The position numbers and the translations under genes were made by a program. From assembly GCF_913063105.1 (NCBI RefSeq), contig NZ_CAJXYQ010000013.1:62001-126000 (forward strand): DNA of 64,000 bases, in the 5' to 3' direction. The notes under the pieces were generated by a model. The model did no database searches. It worked only from the letters and a program-made list of their open reading frames with translations, and had not been told where the DNA came from. This document shows, in pieces, positions 55,586-64,000 of the stretch. Position 1 is the stretch's first letter. Each line of letters starts with the position of its first letter. Source of the stretch: an uncultured Draconibacterium sp. GTDB lineage: Bacteria > Bacteroidota > Bacteroidia > Bacteroidales > Prolixibacteraceae.

Positions 55586-56566
55586 ATGAGCCTAAAAAAA
55601 CTGGTATTTCTCTTTCTCCTGTTTCCATGTATCGCTTTTGCACAAGATCCGGGGTATTCTCAGTTTTTTGCCAATCCTTTACATTTAAATCCGGCATTTG
55701 CAGGTACCAGCGAGCTTCCCCGTTTGGTTTTTAATTATCGTAACCAATGGCCACAACAAGGAAACTCGTTTACCACTTACGCTATCTCGTACGATTTCCT
55801 GTTAAAAAAACGAAATGCAGGTCTTGGATTTCAGGCCTACCACGATCGGGAGCCGAATAACATTATTACGAGCAGTTCGGCAACTTTAGCATATTCATAT
55901 CATTTACAACTGGGAAAGGAAAGTTTTATGACCCTGGGATTAAATGCCGGAGTTGTAGTAAAACAATTCGATACAAACAGTTTAATTTTTCCATCAGAAA
56001 TTGACCAGTTAACCGGAACCATTAGCAACAGTGTGTTTGGTGCTGTTGATGAAGTAACAAAAAGTTACCCTGACTTTGCTTTTGGCGCCGTTGGCCAGCA
56101 CCGCAGCGTTTTTTGGGGCGCCAGTGTGCATCATTTAAACACACCCAACGAATCGATTTATGAAGGCGACAACAAAGGGAAAGTTCCTATGAAAGTGACC
56201 CTTCATGCCGGAGCTCGTTTACACCGTTTTCATCATGATTTGCTCTCGCGCAGGTTTACCCTTTCGCCCAATGTGCTTTACCAACAGCAGGGTTCGTTTA
56301 AACAACTAAACCTTGGTATTTATATGATTGAAAAATCAGTATTGTTTGGGGCCTGGTTCAGGAATAATATTGATACACGCCCCGATGCACTTATTGCACT
56401 TATCGGCTTTGTGCGAAACAAATTCCAATTTGGCTACAGTTTTGATTATACCCTTTCAGAGTTATCAAATTACAGCCATGGGTCGCATGAGTTTTCATTA
56501 ACATTTTTTATAGGAAGTAAGGGGAAAACACCCATTCGAAATAAATTGCTTATTCCCACACTTTAG
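55586..56566 (+). CDS. PorP/SprF-family T9SS outer-membrane protein (second copy)
   Basis: 326 residues with a signal peptide (about 1-19, ending CIAFAQ). The signature SQFFANPLHLNPAFAGTSELPRLVFNYRNQWP is nearly the family consensus (LNPAFAG). About fourteen strands follow, ending EFSLTFFIGSK. Same length and plan as the upstream copy, yet clearly diverged, so an old duplication. It lies on the opposite strand from the type B-sorted lectin protein at 56871-59126, its plausible client. Confidence 0.93.
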   Translation: MSLKKLVFLFLLFPCIAFAQDPGYSQFFANPLHLNPAFAGTSELPRLVFNYRNQWPQQGNSFTTYAISYDFLLKKRNAGLGFQAYHDREPNNIITSSSATLAYSYHLQLGKESFMTLGLNAGVVVKQFDTNSLIFPSEIDQLTGTISNSVFGAVDEVTKSYPDFAFGAVGQHRSVFWGASVHHLNTPNESIYEGDNKGKVPMKVTLHAGARLHRFHHDLLSRRFTLSPNVLYQQQGSFKQLNLGIYMIEKSVLFGAWFRNNIDTRPDALIALIGFVRNKFQFGYSFDYTLSELSNYSHGSHEFSLTFFIGSKGKTPIRNKLLIPTL

Positions 56567-56717
56567 CAACTTTCTTTGTTTGTTCGTGTTTTAATTCCCA
56601 CGGCACAATAAAATGATCCTCTGTGTGAAAATCTCTCCTTTTCCTATCTGGATTATATCCTCCATAAAGCGGGAATTCTTTTTCCTGAAACGTATCCAAT
56701 TCAAATTTTCTCTTCAT
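56550..56717 (-). CDS. Possible small charged protein between the PorP and lectin genes
   Basis: An open frame of 55 residues from ATG 56717 (MKRKFELDTFQEKEFPLYGG), stop at 56550. It overlaps the end of the second PorP gene by 17 bases. It is highly charged, with many K, E and aromatic residues, and has no signal peptide. No family recognised and no good promoter, so it is only a candidate. Confidence 0.35.
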   Translation of the reverse strand: MKRKFELDTFQEKEFPLYGGYNPDRKRRDFHTEDHFIVPWELKHEQTKKVAKVWE

Positions 56718-56870
56718 ACCTATGCTTTTTTTTATCGATTTTTGCACCAACACCTACTTTAAAATACCAACCATTAACCAATCCTTTCTACGTAATGAAG
56801 GGACAGAAAGATACTCACAAATATGACAAAAGTCAATTGTTTTAACACATTTTAGTGCAATCGATTGTAA
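56567..56870. other. Intergenic region between the PorP and lectin genes
   Basis: 304 bases, AT-rich. Besides the candidate small frame it holds a perfect 10-base palindrome, CAATCGATTG, at 56858-56867, just after the stop codon of the lectin gene. No clear terminator. Confidence 0.4.
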
Positions 56871-59126
56871 TCAGTACAAGAGAGTTACGTTGCCTTTTTG
56901 GCGGTGTGAGATTCCCCGAAAATCGTTAAATTCGATTACCCAGGTGTACACGCCGGAGGGTGCGGGATTTCCGTTTTTCATTTTTCCATCCCAGCCATTC
57001 TGCTGGCTGTTCGATTCAAAAACAACTTCGCCCCAACGATTAAATACCAACAGCTGGTAGCCGTCGTTGGACACGCCATCGGCATACACCCGAAATTCCC
57101 GATCTTCTTCTAAGGCGGCATTGGGCGAAAAGGCATTGGGCGGAAACAGCTTATCGAAGGCTACGCTAACTTGTTTTACCAGGCTGTCGGTACAGGCAAA
57201 GCTGTTACTCACTTCAAGGCTTATGGGGTAAATACCCATGGCACTGTAACGGTGAATCGGTTCTTTTTCTTCGGAAAAGGTGCTGTCGCCAAAGTCCCAA
57301 AAATAGAACATGGCTGCATGGCTGTTATTACTAAAGCTAATTTCAGGGTCGGTAATTAATACTTCCTGCGGATTAAAATTAAAATCGGCGTGCGGAACCG
57401 GGTACACCTTAATCATCGAATCATAAACGGCTGTATTTTCACAGGCATTTACATCCAAAACTGTAAGGCTTATGGAAAAAGAAAGCAGTTCGTCGCCTGA
57501 ATTAATAAATGTATGCCCGGGATTTTCCTCGTTGGAGGTGTTACCGTCATCAAAATCCCACAGGTAACTTTGGGCCGGTTTGTTTGTAGCTGCCTCAAAG
57601 GTAGCAGAAAGTGGCGAACATCCTTCGGGGTTTTCAGCCGACACCAATATATCAGGTTTTACTTTTACTTCCATCGTGGCCGACTCATCAACACACCCTT
57701 TCTCGTTAACTTTAAGGGCAACGCTACGCTCAACATCCTCAAATCCCAACGGAATAAGCACACTGTCGACACCTACACCTACCTGAAAAACCTGCTTGTT
57801 ATAATACCATGTAAACTCGGTTTCTTCAACAATAGTACCGGTAAAAGCAAGCTGCAGATTATAACCATAACATTCTGTTGAATCGAGGTCGAACACGGCC
57901 TGTGGCTGGTTGTAAAATTCGAAAAATATCGTATCCGCATACGGACAACCGGCGTCATCGATGGTATTTAACAGAAAAGAATAAACGCCATATTCTTCAA
58001 CGCTTATTGTTGGCTGAAGCGTTAAGCTGTCGGCAACCTGAACGATGGACTCAAAAGGAATGAGCTCAACCAATGGCTTTTCATCCCCAATAAAAATTAA
58101 ATCCACGGTGGCAGTTTTTGTTCCACAAAATAATGTTTGCACACGGTTGTAATCTAATTCCGGATGTTTGGTATCACGCACTTCGATGTAGGCTGTTGCC
58201 GAGAGTTGTAAATCGAGATTTTCCATTCCACCAAATTCAACAACATAGCCTTGCGGGAAATAATAACCGTTAGGGCTGTTTTTATCTCCCTCGTCAGAAA
58301 GGTCGTTCCATGATTTTGCTTTACCACTGGGGTCTACCACCATATGTGCATAATCTTCATCGTCGCCCCAGTTTTTTTGCACATTATTAGGTTCACCGTT
58401 GTTCCAGTACGAAAAATTACCGCCAACTGCTGAACCATTGTAGTTACCCCGCCAAAACTGAGTTCCGGCTTCGGGACCGGTTTCCCAAAACCATTCACCC
58501 TCATTTTTTGCATCGCTGGCACCAATCCATCCCACGCCATCAATTTTCGACCAGATAAAATTATTTTCAGTACTTGAAGTTATGGTAGCCAGATAACCTT
58601 TAAGGCCGTAATACTCCATTTCTTCTGCCGCTTTGCGTGCTTCGGTCCAACGAATTCCACGTTTTGCAATGTACTGGTAAAAGTGTTTGGTATACGGCAG
58701 ATAATCGGCATCTAAAAGGCTTATTGAAAATTCGCGAATACCTACCTCCCTGTTTCCATTCTGATTGTAGTAATATATTTTTGATATGGCTTCGCGGTAT
58801 TGTTCGTCTGTACCAACACCACTTATTTCGAGTGTTCCATTGGCACTGTTCCAGTTATACTTTAAAGAGCCAACAGCTTCGTATCCGAGCATATCCTCGT
58901 TACGCTCATAGTTAACAATTGACACTTGCATTCCTTTGTCAGCAGCATCTATATCAATATGTTGCACAATAATACCTGGTGCCACCAATACTGATTCGGA
59001 ACAATAAACGACAGCCTCTGTATCGGCATTATCAATAACCGGCACATTATTTTGCGCATATAAAAAACCGGCCCTTCCAACAATACAAAAAAATGCAATA
59101 AGAAAAACCGGTTTAATTTTATACAT
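56871..59126 (-). CDS. C-type-lectin and PKD surface protein with T9SS type B sorting domain
   Basis: 751 residues with a signal peptide (about 1-24). A C-type lectin-like domain lies at about 150-300 (GIRWTEARKAAEEM, GYLATITSSTENNFIW, WIGASDAKNEGEWFWETG, EPNN motif). Two PKD-type domains follow at about 500-660 (YLWDFDDGNTSNEENPGHTF; FYFWDFGDSTFSEEKEP). The C-terminal 90 residues (FPPNAFSPNAALEEDREFRV, then LVFNRWGEVVFES and SGVYTWVIEF) form a type B (gliding-motility-associated, CHU_C) sorting domain. It is predicted to be a T9SS-exported adhesin or carbohydrate-binding protein. It follows the DHOD-like gene by 12 bases on the same strand. Confidence 0.93.
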   Translation of the reverse strand: MYKIKPVFLIAFFCIVGRAGFLYAQNNVPVIDNADTEAVVYCSESVLVAPGIIVQHIDIDAADKGMQVSIVNYERNEDMLGYEAVGSLKYNWNSANGTLEISGVGTDEQYREAISKIYYYNQNGNREVGIREFSISLLDADYLPYTKHFYQYIAKRGIRWTEARKAAEEMEYYGLKGYLATITSSTENNFIWSKIDGVGWIGASDAKNEGEWFWETGPEAGTQFWRGNYNGSAVGGNFSYWNNGEPNNVQKNWGDDEDYAHMVVDPSGKAKSWNDLSDEGDKNSPNGYYFPQGYVVEFGGMENLDLQLSATAYIEVRDTKHPELDYNRVQTLFCGTKTATVDLIFIGDEKPLVELIPFESIVQVADSLTLQPTISVEEYGVYSFLLNTIDDAGCPYADTIFFEFYNQPQAVFDLDSTECYGYNLQLAFTGTIVEETEFTWYYNKQVFQVGVGVDSVLIPLGFEDVERSVALKVNEKGCVDESATMEVKVKPDILVSAENPEGCSPLSATFEAATNKPAQSYLWDFDDGNTSNEENPGHTFINSGDELLSFSISLTVLDVNACENTAVYDSMIKVYPVPHADFNFNPQEVLITDPEISFSNNSHAAMFYFWDFGDSTFSEEKEPIHRYSAMGIYPISLEVSNSFACTDSLVKQVSVAFDKLFPPNAFSPNAALEEDREFRVYADGVSNDGYQLLVFNRWGEVVFESNSQQNGWDGKMKNGNPAPSGVYTWVIEFNDFRGISHRQKGNVTLLY

Positions 59127-59138
59127 AGCTTTTGCGGC

Positions 59139-60128
59139 TTACTTCCTGTTGGAAAAATATTTCATGAATTGTGAGCGCTCGTACATAAACGGATCGGGAA
59201 TATTTTTATAGGAAAGTCGTCCTCTGAAATCGTCGATTGATTTAAAGTTCCAATTTTGCATAAAAGTTCTTAGTTCCTTCAATATTTCGCCAACAACCGG
59301 GGTACCGTTAAGGTATAAGGTAGAACACAGTTGTGCGACCTGGGCGCCGGCAAGTAATTGTTTCACCACGGCAGTTCCGTCGTGAATACCGGTTGATGCT
59401 GCAATATCAAGTTGTGTAACTGATGATGCTACCATACCCACCCAACGCAGTGAGCGGCGCAAATCGGCCGGAGTACTAAATACTTCAGACGATACCAACT
59501 CGAGGGTCTCCAGGTTAATATCGGGCTCGTAAAAGCGGTTAAACATTACCACACCTTTTGCACCGTGGGCTTTTAATTTATCGGCCATACCAATAATATT
59601 ACTATGGTTTAGCCCAAATTTTACCGAAACCGGAATATTTACTTCCTGTTTTACTTTATCCAGCACATCGAGGTAAAGCTGTTCGATAAGGCCCGGTTTC
59701 TCGTGGCGGTCGGTTGGTAAATAAAAAATATTTAACTCGATAGCATCGGCACCGGCTTCTTCAAAATCTTTTGCAAAGCTTGTCCATTCGCTCGACGACA
59801 CACAATTTACACTGGCAATTATGGGTACATCAACGGCAGCTTTTGCTGTTTTCACCAATTCCAGGTGGCGGGTTACCGAGTTGTCGCGCAGGTAATTTTT
59901 TATATAATCTTCAGCCTCGGGGTAAGCCATATTTTGCTGATCTTTCTCAAGCATACTGCTTACCTCGTTATTAATTTGCTCTTCAAAAATGGATTTTAAT
60001 ACAATTGCTCCAATTCCGGCATCGGCAAGTTCCTTAATTTTTTCAACAGAGCTGGTTAATCCGGAGCTGGCTGCAAGCAGTGGGTTTTTAAGCGTTAATC
60101 CGAGGTATGTAGTTTCTAAATTTGCCAT
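59139..60128 (-). CDS. Dihydroorotate dehydrogenase-like flavoprotein
   Basis: 329 residues of the FMN TIM-barrel type. The family motif YLGLTLKNPLLAASSGL opens the barrel; PIIASVNCVSSSEWTSFAKDFEEAGADAIELNIF holds the substrate loop, and VSVKFGLNHSN plus GVVMFNRFYEPDIN lie at the FMN site. It resembles PreA and dihydroorotate dehydrogenase-like proteins of Bacteroidota. It differs from PyrD in pattern and no pyrimidine gene is near, so the substrate is uncertain. It is 95 bases downstream of yggS on the same strand and 12 bases upstream of the lectin gene. Confidence 0.88.
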   Translation of the reverse strand: MANLETTYLGLTLKNPLLAASSGLTSSVEKIKELADAGIGAIVLKSIFEEQINNEVSSMLEKDQQNMAYPEAEDYIKNYLRDNSVTRHLELVKTAKAAVDVPIIASVNCVSSSEWTSFAKDFEEAGADAIELNIFYLPTDRHEKPGLIEQLYLDVLDKVKQEVNIPVSVKFGLNHSNIIGMADKLKAHGAKGVVMFNRFYEPDINLETLELVSSEVFSTPADLRRSLRWVGMVASSVTQLDIAASTGIHDGTAVVKQLLAGAQVAQLCSTLYLNGTPVVGEILKELRTFMQNWNFKSIDDFRGRLSYKNIPDPFMYERSQFMKYFSNRK

Positions 60129-60223
60129 AATAAAAGTTTTAAGTTAAAAGCTCAGCATTGTTTGTTCGAAAACTGTTAGCTTCTCGCCGCGCTGTTCTTA
60201 TTTAAAAAATCTGTTTGTTTCAA

Positions 60224-60892
60224 TTAATAATTTCGTGCTCCAAAAATTTTACTGCCTACACGAATCATTGTGCTTCCTTCTTCAACAGCAATCGGATAAT
60301 CGCCCGACATGCCCATTGATATTTCTGTAAAAGATTCGGAATCGGAAAAATATCTATTTTTCAGCGAATTAAAAATATTTTTTAACACGCGAAACTCGTT
60401 TCTTACCTGATTTTCGTCGTTACTATAAGTTGCCATGCCCATAACGCCCACAATAGCTACATGTTGCAATTGCTGTACAGCCTCTGAACTTAAAATCTCG
60501 TCGGCCTCCCCGGGCGAAAGACCAAATTTTGTGCTTTCCTGAGCAATATGAAATTGCAACAACACCTTAATTACCCGCTTGTTTTTAGCACCTTCTTTAT
60601 TTATCGTTTTTAAAAGCTTTAACGAGTCTACTCCGTGGATAAGAGCAATAAACGGAGCAATATATTTCACCTTATTGCTTTGCGGGTGACCAATAAAATG
60701 CCATTCAATATCTTTTGGAAGCTCTTCGTATTTTTTGCATAAATTCTGCACTTTGTTTTCGCCAAAAATACGATGCCCCACCCGGTAAGCTTGCATTATT
60801 TCTTCGTTGGGTTTGGTTTTCGATACCGCAACCAGGCGCACGTTATTGGGTAAACTGCTTCGTATTTCTTCAATATTCCTCCCTATATCCAT
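60224..60892 (-). CDS. yggS: YggS-family PLP homeostasis protein
   Basis: 222 residues of the alanine-racemase-like barrel without the C-terminal domain. The PLP lysine is K25 in VAVSKTKPNEEI; GENKVQNLCKKYEELP, EWHFIGHPQSNKVKYI and the C-terminal SMGMSGDYPIAVEEGSTMIRVG (phosphate-binding) are all family motifs. It controls vitamin B6 levels and amino-acid balance. HFIGHPQ replaces the usual HFIGHLQ. Divergent from pabB. Confidence 0.94.
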   Translation of the reverse strand: MDIGRNIEEIRSSLPNNVRLVAVSKTKPNEEIMQAYRVGHRIFGENKVQNLCKKYEELPKDIEWHFIGHPQSNKVKYIAPFIALIHGVDSLKLLKTINKEGAKNKRVIKVLLQFHIAQESTKFGLSPGEADEILSSEAVQQLQHVAIVGVMGMATYSNDENQVRNEFRVLKNIFNSLKNRYFSDSESFTEISMGMSGDYPIAVEEGSTMIRVGSKIFGARNY

Positions 60893-60987
60893 CGAATGTG
60901 TGAATTTGCTGTAAAAATAGAAATAAAGTTGGAATGGTTTTACATATTCCTATTCAATATTGGGTGTGGCGGTACCGGCTATTTTAA

Positions 60988-60995
60988 TATTTTTG
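60988..60995 (+). promoter_or_regulatory. Putative -7 box of the pab genes
   Basis: TATTTTTG, a perfect TAnnTTTG match 40 bases before the ATG at 61035. The -33 element is poor (ATTG, spaced too far). It supports the later pabB start. Confidence 0.4.
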
Positions 60996-61034
60996 CAGCA
61001 CAAAATGCATAAAAAAGAAAACATACGGGTGCAG

Positions 61035-61982
61035 ATGAACGAATTGGGGCGGTTAAACCAAGCCTTCGTTTTTATCATTAATTTTGAGGCCGACCATGCG
61101 CTAATTTTTTCTCCCGATGATAGCTCGCAGCTGTTGTGGCAAACCAGGCAAGCAGGCAATTTTGAAACGGCCAAAACAAAAACCACCACGATGCAATGGG
61201 AAATCGATCCGGTTGCTTTTAGTGCCTATCAGCAAGGATTTTCGCGGGTACAGCAACACATTCACAACGGCGATACCTATTTGTTAAACTACACCCAACC
61301 AACGGCTGTAAAAACCAACCTATCGCTTGAAGAAATTTTTCATGAAAGCCAGGCGCGCTATAAAGTGTTGCTAAAAGATAGATTTGTTTGTTTTTCGCCC
61401 GAGATTTTTGTCCAAATTGAGGCGGGTAAAATTTCGTCGTTCCCGATGAAAGGGACGATGGATGCAACTTTACCAAACGCCAAGGAACACCTGTTAAACG
61501 ACTCGAAAGAACTGGCCGAACACCATACCATTGTTGACCTCATTCGTAACGACCTGAGCCTGGTAGCCGAAAATGTTACCGTAGAAAAATTCAGGTACCT
61601 GGAGCGTTTGAAAACCAATAGGCGCGACTTATGGCAGGTTAGCTCGAAAATTAGCGGTCAATTGCCCCAAAACTACACCGAATGTATTGGCGATATTGTA
61701 TACAAGCTGTTACCGGCGGGCTCGATATGTGGGGCGCCAAAAAAGAAAACGGTTGAAATTATAAAAGCAACAGAAGGATACAAGCGTGGTTTTTACACCG
61801 GTGTTTTTGGTTATTTTGATGGTAAAAACCTGGACAGCTGTGTTTTGATACGGTACATTGAAAAACAAGAAAACCAGCTGGTATATAAAAGTGGCGGCGG
61901 GGTAACTTTTTTAAGCGATGCAAAAAGTGAATACGAAGAACTGGTGAAAAAAGTTTATGTTCCGCTGAAGGACAAAGATTGA
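61035..61982 (+). CDS. pabB: Aminodeoxychorismate synthase component I
   Basis: 315 residues from the ATG at 61035 (MNELGRLNQAFVFI), chosen because the homologous N terminus starts there and a promoter box lies upstream; ATGs at 60960 and 61005 are alternatives. The chorismate-binding domain motifs are: GDTYLLNYTQP near 80, CFSPEIFVQI near 115, PMKGTMDAT near 135, DLIRNDLSLVAENV near 180, PAGSICGAPKKKTVEIIK near 230, and YTGVFGYFD near 255. It makes aminodeoxychorismate for folate with a PabA amidase that is not in the window. The lyase gene follows after 32 bases. Confidence 0.93.
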   Translation: MNELGRLNQAFVFIINFEADHALIFSPDDSSQLLWQTRQAGNFETAKTKTTTMQWEIDPVAFSAYQQGFSRVQQHIHNGDTYLLNYTQPTAVKTNLSLEEIFHESQARYKVLLKDRFVCFSPEIFVQIEAGKISSFPMKGTMDATLPNAKEHLLNDSKELAEHHTIVDLIRNDLSLVAENVTVEKFRYLERLKTNRRDLWQVSSKISGQLPQNYTECIGDIVYKLLPAGSICGAPKKKTVEIIKATEGYKRGFYTGVFGYFDGKNLDSCVLIRYIEKQENQLVYKSGGGVTFLSDAKSEYEELVKKVYVPLKDKD

Positions 61983-62014
61983 AGGGGATGACAAGTACTT
62001 ACAATTAACGATTT

Positions 62015-62614
62015 ATGGAATTACTTGAAACAATAAAATGCAAGGATGGCAGGCTTTTTAACCTCCCCTATCACCAGGCGCGCTTTAATCTGGCCCTAAC
62101 AAAATTTTTTCCTGGAGCGCAAAAACCCGAGCTTTCCGAGCTGATTAAAATCCCTGAAAGCTGTGCCTCTGGCTTGTTTAAATGCCGGGTTGTATATTCC
62201 GAAAAAATTAAACTGATTGAATTTTTACCTCACCAATACCGGCCTGTAAACAGTATCCGGTTAGTTGAAGCCAATAATATTAACTATAGCTGTAAATATG
62301 CCAACCGAAATGCGCTTCAGCAATTGTTTAGCCAGCGCGGCGGTTGCGACGATATACTGATGGTTAAACAGGACTGCATTACCGACAGCTTTACTGCAAA
62401 TCCTGTTTTTTTCGATGGCATAAAATGGTGGACCCCCGACACCCCATTACTTGCCGGAACACAACGTGCCCGCCTGCTTGCCGAAAATAAAATATCGCTT
62501 TGCAGAGTTACCCTTAACAACCTGCACCGCTTTACAAAAATTGGCTTAATAAATGCCCTCCAGGATATGAGTGATATGCCTGTAATTCCCATCTCGCAAC
62601 TAAAACACCAGTAA
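62015..62614 (+). CDS. pabC: Class IV aminotransferase-like lyase (4-amino-4-deoxychorismate lyase)
   Basis: 199 residues, shorter than E. coli PabC (269) but typical of the Bacteroidota form. The PLP lysine is in INYSCKYANRNALQQL near residue 96, with CDDILMVKQDCITDSFTANPVFF and TPLLAGTQRARLL for the cofactor and substrate sites. It releases pyruvate from aminodeoxychorismate to give p-aminobenzoate. It follows pabB in the same operon. Confidence 0.9.
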   Translation: MELLETIKCKDGRLFNLPYHQARFNLALTKFFPGAQKPELSELIKIPESCASGLFKCRVVYSEKIKLIEFLPHQYRPVNSIRLVEANNINYSCKYANRNALQQLFSQRGGCDDILMVKQDCITDSFTANPVFFDGIKWWTPDTPLLAGTQRARLLAENKISLCRVTLNNLHRFTKIGLINALQDMSDMPVIPISQLKHQ

Positions 62615-62717
62615 AAAAATAGCACAATGTATTTGTTTGGTTACAATGTTTTTGCATTCATTACCATTTTTATTTAACAAAAGTGAGTATATTTAGAGCA
62701 CCAAAAACAGTAAACCG

Positions 62718-63854
62718 TTGAATACGCACCCACAAATAATACTGCAAAAAGGAATACACCACGCGCAACAGGTTATTTTTGTTCTTTTTGATTATAATAA
62801 AGAATTGAAAAAACACTTACGCGAGTTAACTCCTGCCATGTGGAGTAAAACCTACAACTGCTGGTACATTAAAGAAAGCGATTTTAACCTGAATTTCTTT
62901 TTTGTAAAATTCAGCGAACTGGCCTACATTGATTATTCAGAGCTAAAGAAACCGCTTAACAAGGTTCTGCAGCCAACGGCACGTCGCGACTATACATACC
63001 GCAACAATATTAAGCTTCCCAAACCCTATTCCGATAAATTAATTCAGAAACGGTATAGCGAAAGTACCCAACGCACCTACTCGGCTTATTTTAAGGACTT
63101 TCTGCATTTTTTCAGAGATGCTGACATTAATGATTTGAGCAAAGACGATATTAATGATTATATGCTAAAACTTGTGGCGGAAGATAAAATATCGGCAAGT
63201 GAGCAGAACCAACGCATAAATGCCATTAAGTTTTATTATGAGAAGATATTGGAGCGAGAGAAATTTCTTTACCATATTGACAGGCCCAGACGGAGCAGGC
63301 AATTGCCTAAAGTTTTGAGCAAAAGCGAAGTAAAAGAAATTATTAAACAGTGCAACAACTTAAAACACAAATGTATATTATCGTTGATTTATTCGGCTGG
63401 CTTACGCCGAAGCGAATTAATTAATTTAAAGGTTACAGAGATATACTCGGAGCGCCGATTAATAAAGATTGCTGATGCAAAAGGGAATAAAGACCGGTAC
63501 ACCTTGCTATCCGACGCCCTTTTAAATATGCTTCGTGATTATTATAAACAATTTCGTCCAAAGTTTTGGCTTTTTGAAGGAAATACAAATGGCTCGCAAT
63601 ACAGTGCCACTAGTATTGCAAATATTTTAAAAGAAGCTGCACGAAAAGCACGAATCTACCGAAGAGTAACACCACATATGTTACGACATTCGTTTGCCAC
63701 ACATTTACTGGAGCAAGGCACAGATCTAAGGTACATACAGGAACTCTTGGGCCATAGCTCGACAAAAACTACAGAGATTTACACCCATGTAACCAATAAA
63801 AATATTAGTAATATTAAAAACCCGTTGGATGAACTTTTTAACGATTCAACATAA
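62718..63854 (+). CDS. Tyrosine-type site-specific recombinase
   Basis: 378 residues. The catalytic residues fit the family: R230 (SAGLRRSELINL), K near 255 (DAKGNKDRY), H320-x-x-R323 (PHMLRHSFATHLLEQG), H346 (LGHSSTKTTEIYTH) and the nucleophile Y355. A SAM-like core-binding domain lies at about 105-200, and an extra N-terminal domain of about 100 residues (HHAQQVIFVLFDYNKELKKH, MWSKTYNCWYI) is present, as in other Bacteroidota recombinases. The end (YTHVTNKNISNIKNPLDEL) is like that of integron integrases, but the integron-specific insert is absent. The only start is TTG at 62718. Followed by short repeats to the window edge. Confidence 0.9.
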   Translation: MNTHPQIILQKGIHHAQQVIFVLFDYNKELKKHLRELTPAMWSKTYNCWYIKESDFNLNFFFVKFSELAYIDYSELKKPLNKVLQPTARRDYTYRNNIKLPKPYSDKLIQKRYSESTQRTYSAYFKDFLHFFRDADINDLSKDDINDYMLKLVAEDKISASEQNQRINAIKFYYEKILEREKFLYHIDRPRRSRQLPKVLSKSEVKEIIKQCNNLKHKCILSLIYSAGLRRSELINLKVTEIYSERRLIKIADAKGNKDRYTLLSDALLNMLRDYYKQFRPKFWLFEGNTNGSQYSATSIANILKEAARKARIYRRVTPHMLRHSFATHLLEQGTDLRYIQELLGHSSTKTTEIYTHVTNKNISNIKNPLDELFNDST

Positions 63855-64000
63855 TATGTGTTCTTTCCACACCTATTTGGGTGTATAACAACAATAAGAA
63901 ATTACGCTATAAGCGATATAACAACAATGATGATACACAGTAGTTACCAGCTAGTTAAAAACGCTTTTTAAAGCGTTTAAACAAGATAGACCCGACATGA
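63855..64000. repeat. Repeats and palindromes downstream of the recombinase
   Basis: TATAACAACAAT occurs at 63884-63895 and 63917-63928 (33-base period) with the small palindrome CGCTATAAGCG between. A longer palindrome, AAACGCTTT-TT-AAAGCGTTT, lies at about 63958-63977. Together they resemble a recombination or attachment site, but the sequence is cut by the window end. Confidence 0.45.

Noticed and set aside
63883-63980. A complete integron attC site after the recombinase
   Set aside because: The left box TATAACAA is present, but no matching GTTRRRY core closes the structure within the window; kept only as a question.

Overview
The window reads as a chromosomal segment of a Bacteroidota bacterium, most like the marine or anaerobic Bacteroidales/Marinilabiliales group; the genus cannot be fixed from sequence alone. 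Reasons: promoter boxes of the Bacteroidota type (TTTG, 19-20 bases, TAnnTTTG) before several genes; type IX secretion (T9SS) sorting domains of both A and B type; PorP/SprF-like outer-membrane proteins; OstA-like, DUF5063, DUF4266/DUF3570 and S23 four-helix-bundle families; a moderately AT-rich composition; and few Shine-Dalgarno sequences. No rRNA, tRNA, CRISPR array, transposase or prophage was seen. Coding density is high and most genes are housekeeping.

Layout. 1-1.1 kb: tail of an unknown gene and an MscS channel. 1.3-4.3 kb: a thioredoxin-ApbE-DUF4266 lipoprotein-DUF3570 operon (extracytoplasmic flavinylation and redox). 4.3-8.2 kb (minus): aldo/keto reductase, TraB/GumN-like protein, two unknown proteins and a small outer-membrane barrel. 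8.4-12.3 kb: a porin with an FMN-binding protein, then a pentaheme cytochrome c carrying a T9SS sorting domain; this is a candidate surface electron-transfer set that could depend on the ApbE upstream. 12.3-17.6 kb (minus): APS reductase, RlmI-type methyltransferase, RNase D-like exonuclease, DUF5063, RecQ. 17.7-26 kb: guaB, three SurA/PPIase-family proteins, a MoxR ATPase and an OstA-like protein, i.e. envelope biogenesis. 26.1-33.3 kb: a leucine operon, leuA-leuC-(S23 protein)-leuD-citramalate synthase-like-leuB, preceded by a complete ribosome-mediated attenuator with a 23-residue leader peptide rich in Leu and Ile.

33.4-38.6 kb: a sugar-catabolism island (Gfo/Idh/MocA oxidoreductase, ThuA-DUF6807 protein, sugar isomerase/epimerase) with a divergent AraC regulator. 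38.6-44.1 kb: CPBP protease, ilvA, a sulfatase and a dicarboxylate symporter. 44.2-46.3 kb (minus): a compact six-gene operon of an SPFH/band-7 protein, a membrane PH-like protein, a ribbon-helix-helix protein, two tiny single-span membrane proteins and a zinc ribbon; three of the six are below 60 residues. 46.4-54 kb: nhaA, an ECF sigma factor with a small partner, uvrA, an OsmC protein, a small membrane protein and a MATE exporter. 54-59 kb: a HEAT-like protein, two tandem PorP/SprF proteins, and on the other strand a lectin-PKD surface protein with a type B T9SS sorting domain. 59-64 kb: a DHOD-like enzyme, YggS, pabB/pabC for folate, and a tyrosine recombinase followed by short repeats at the window edge.

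Most noteworthy are the leucine/isoleucine attenuator, the SPFH-RHH micro-operon with tandem 10-base repeats in its leader, and the flavin/T9SS-cytochrome redox set. The recombinase at the edge deserves a look into the next sequence.
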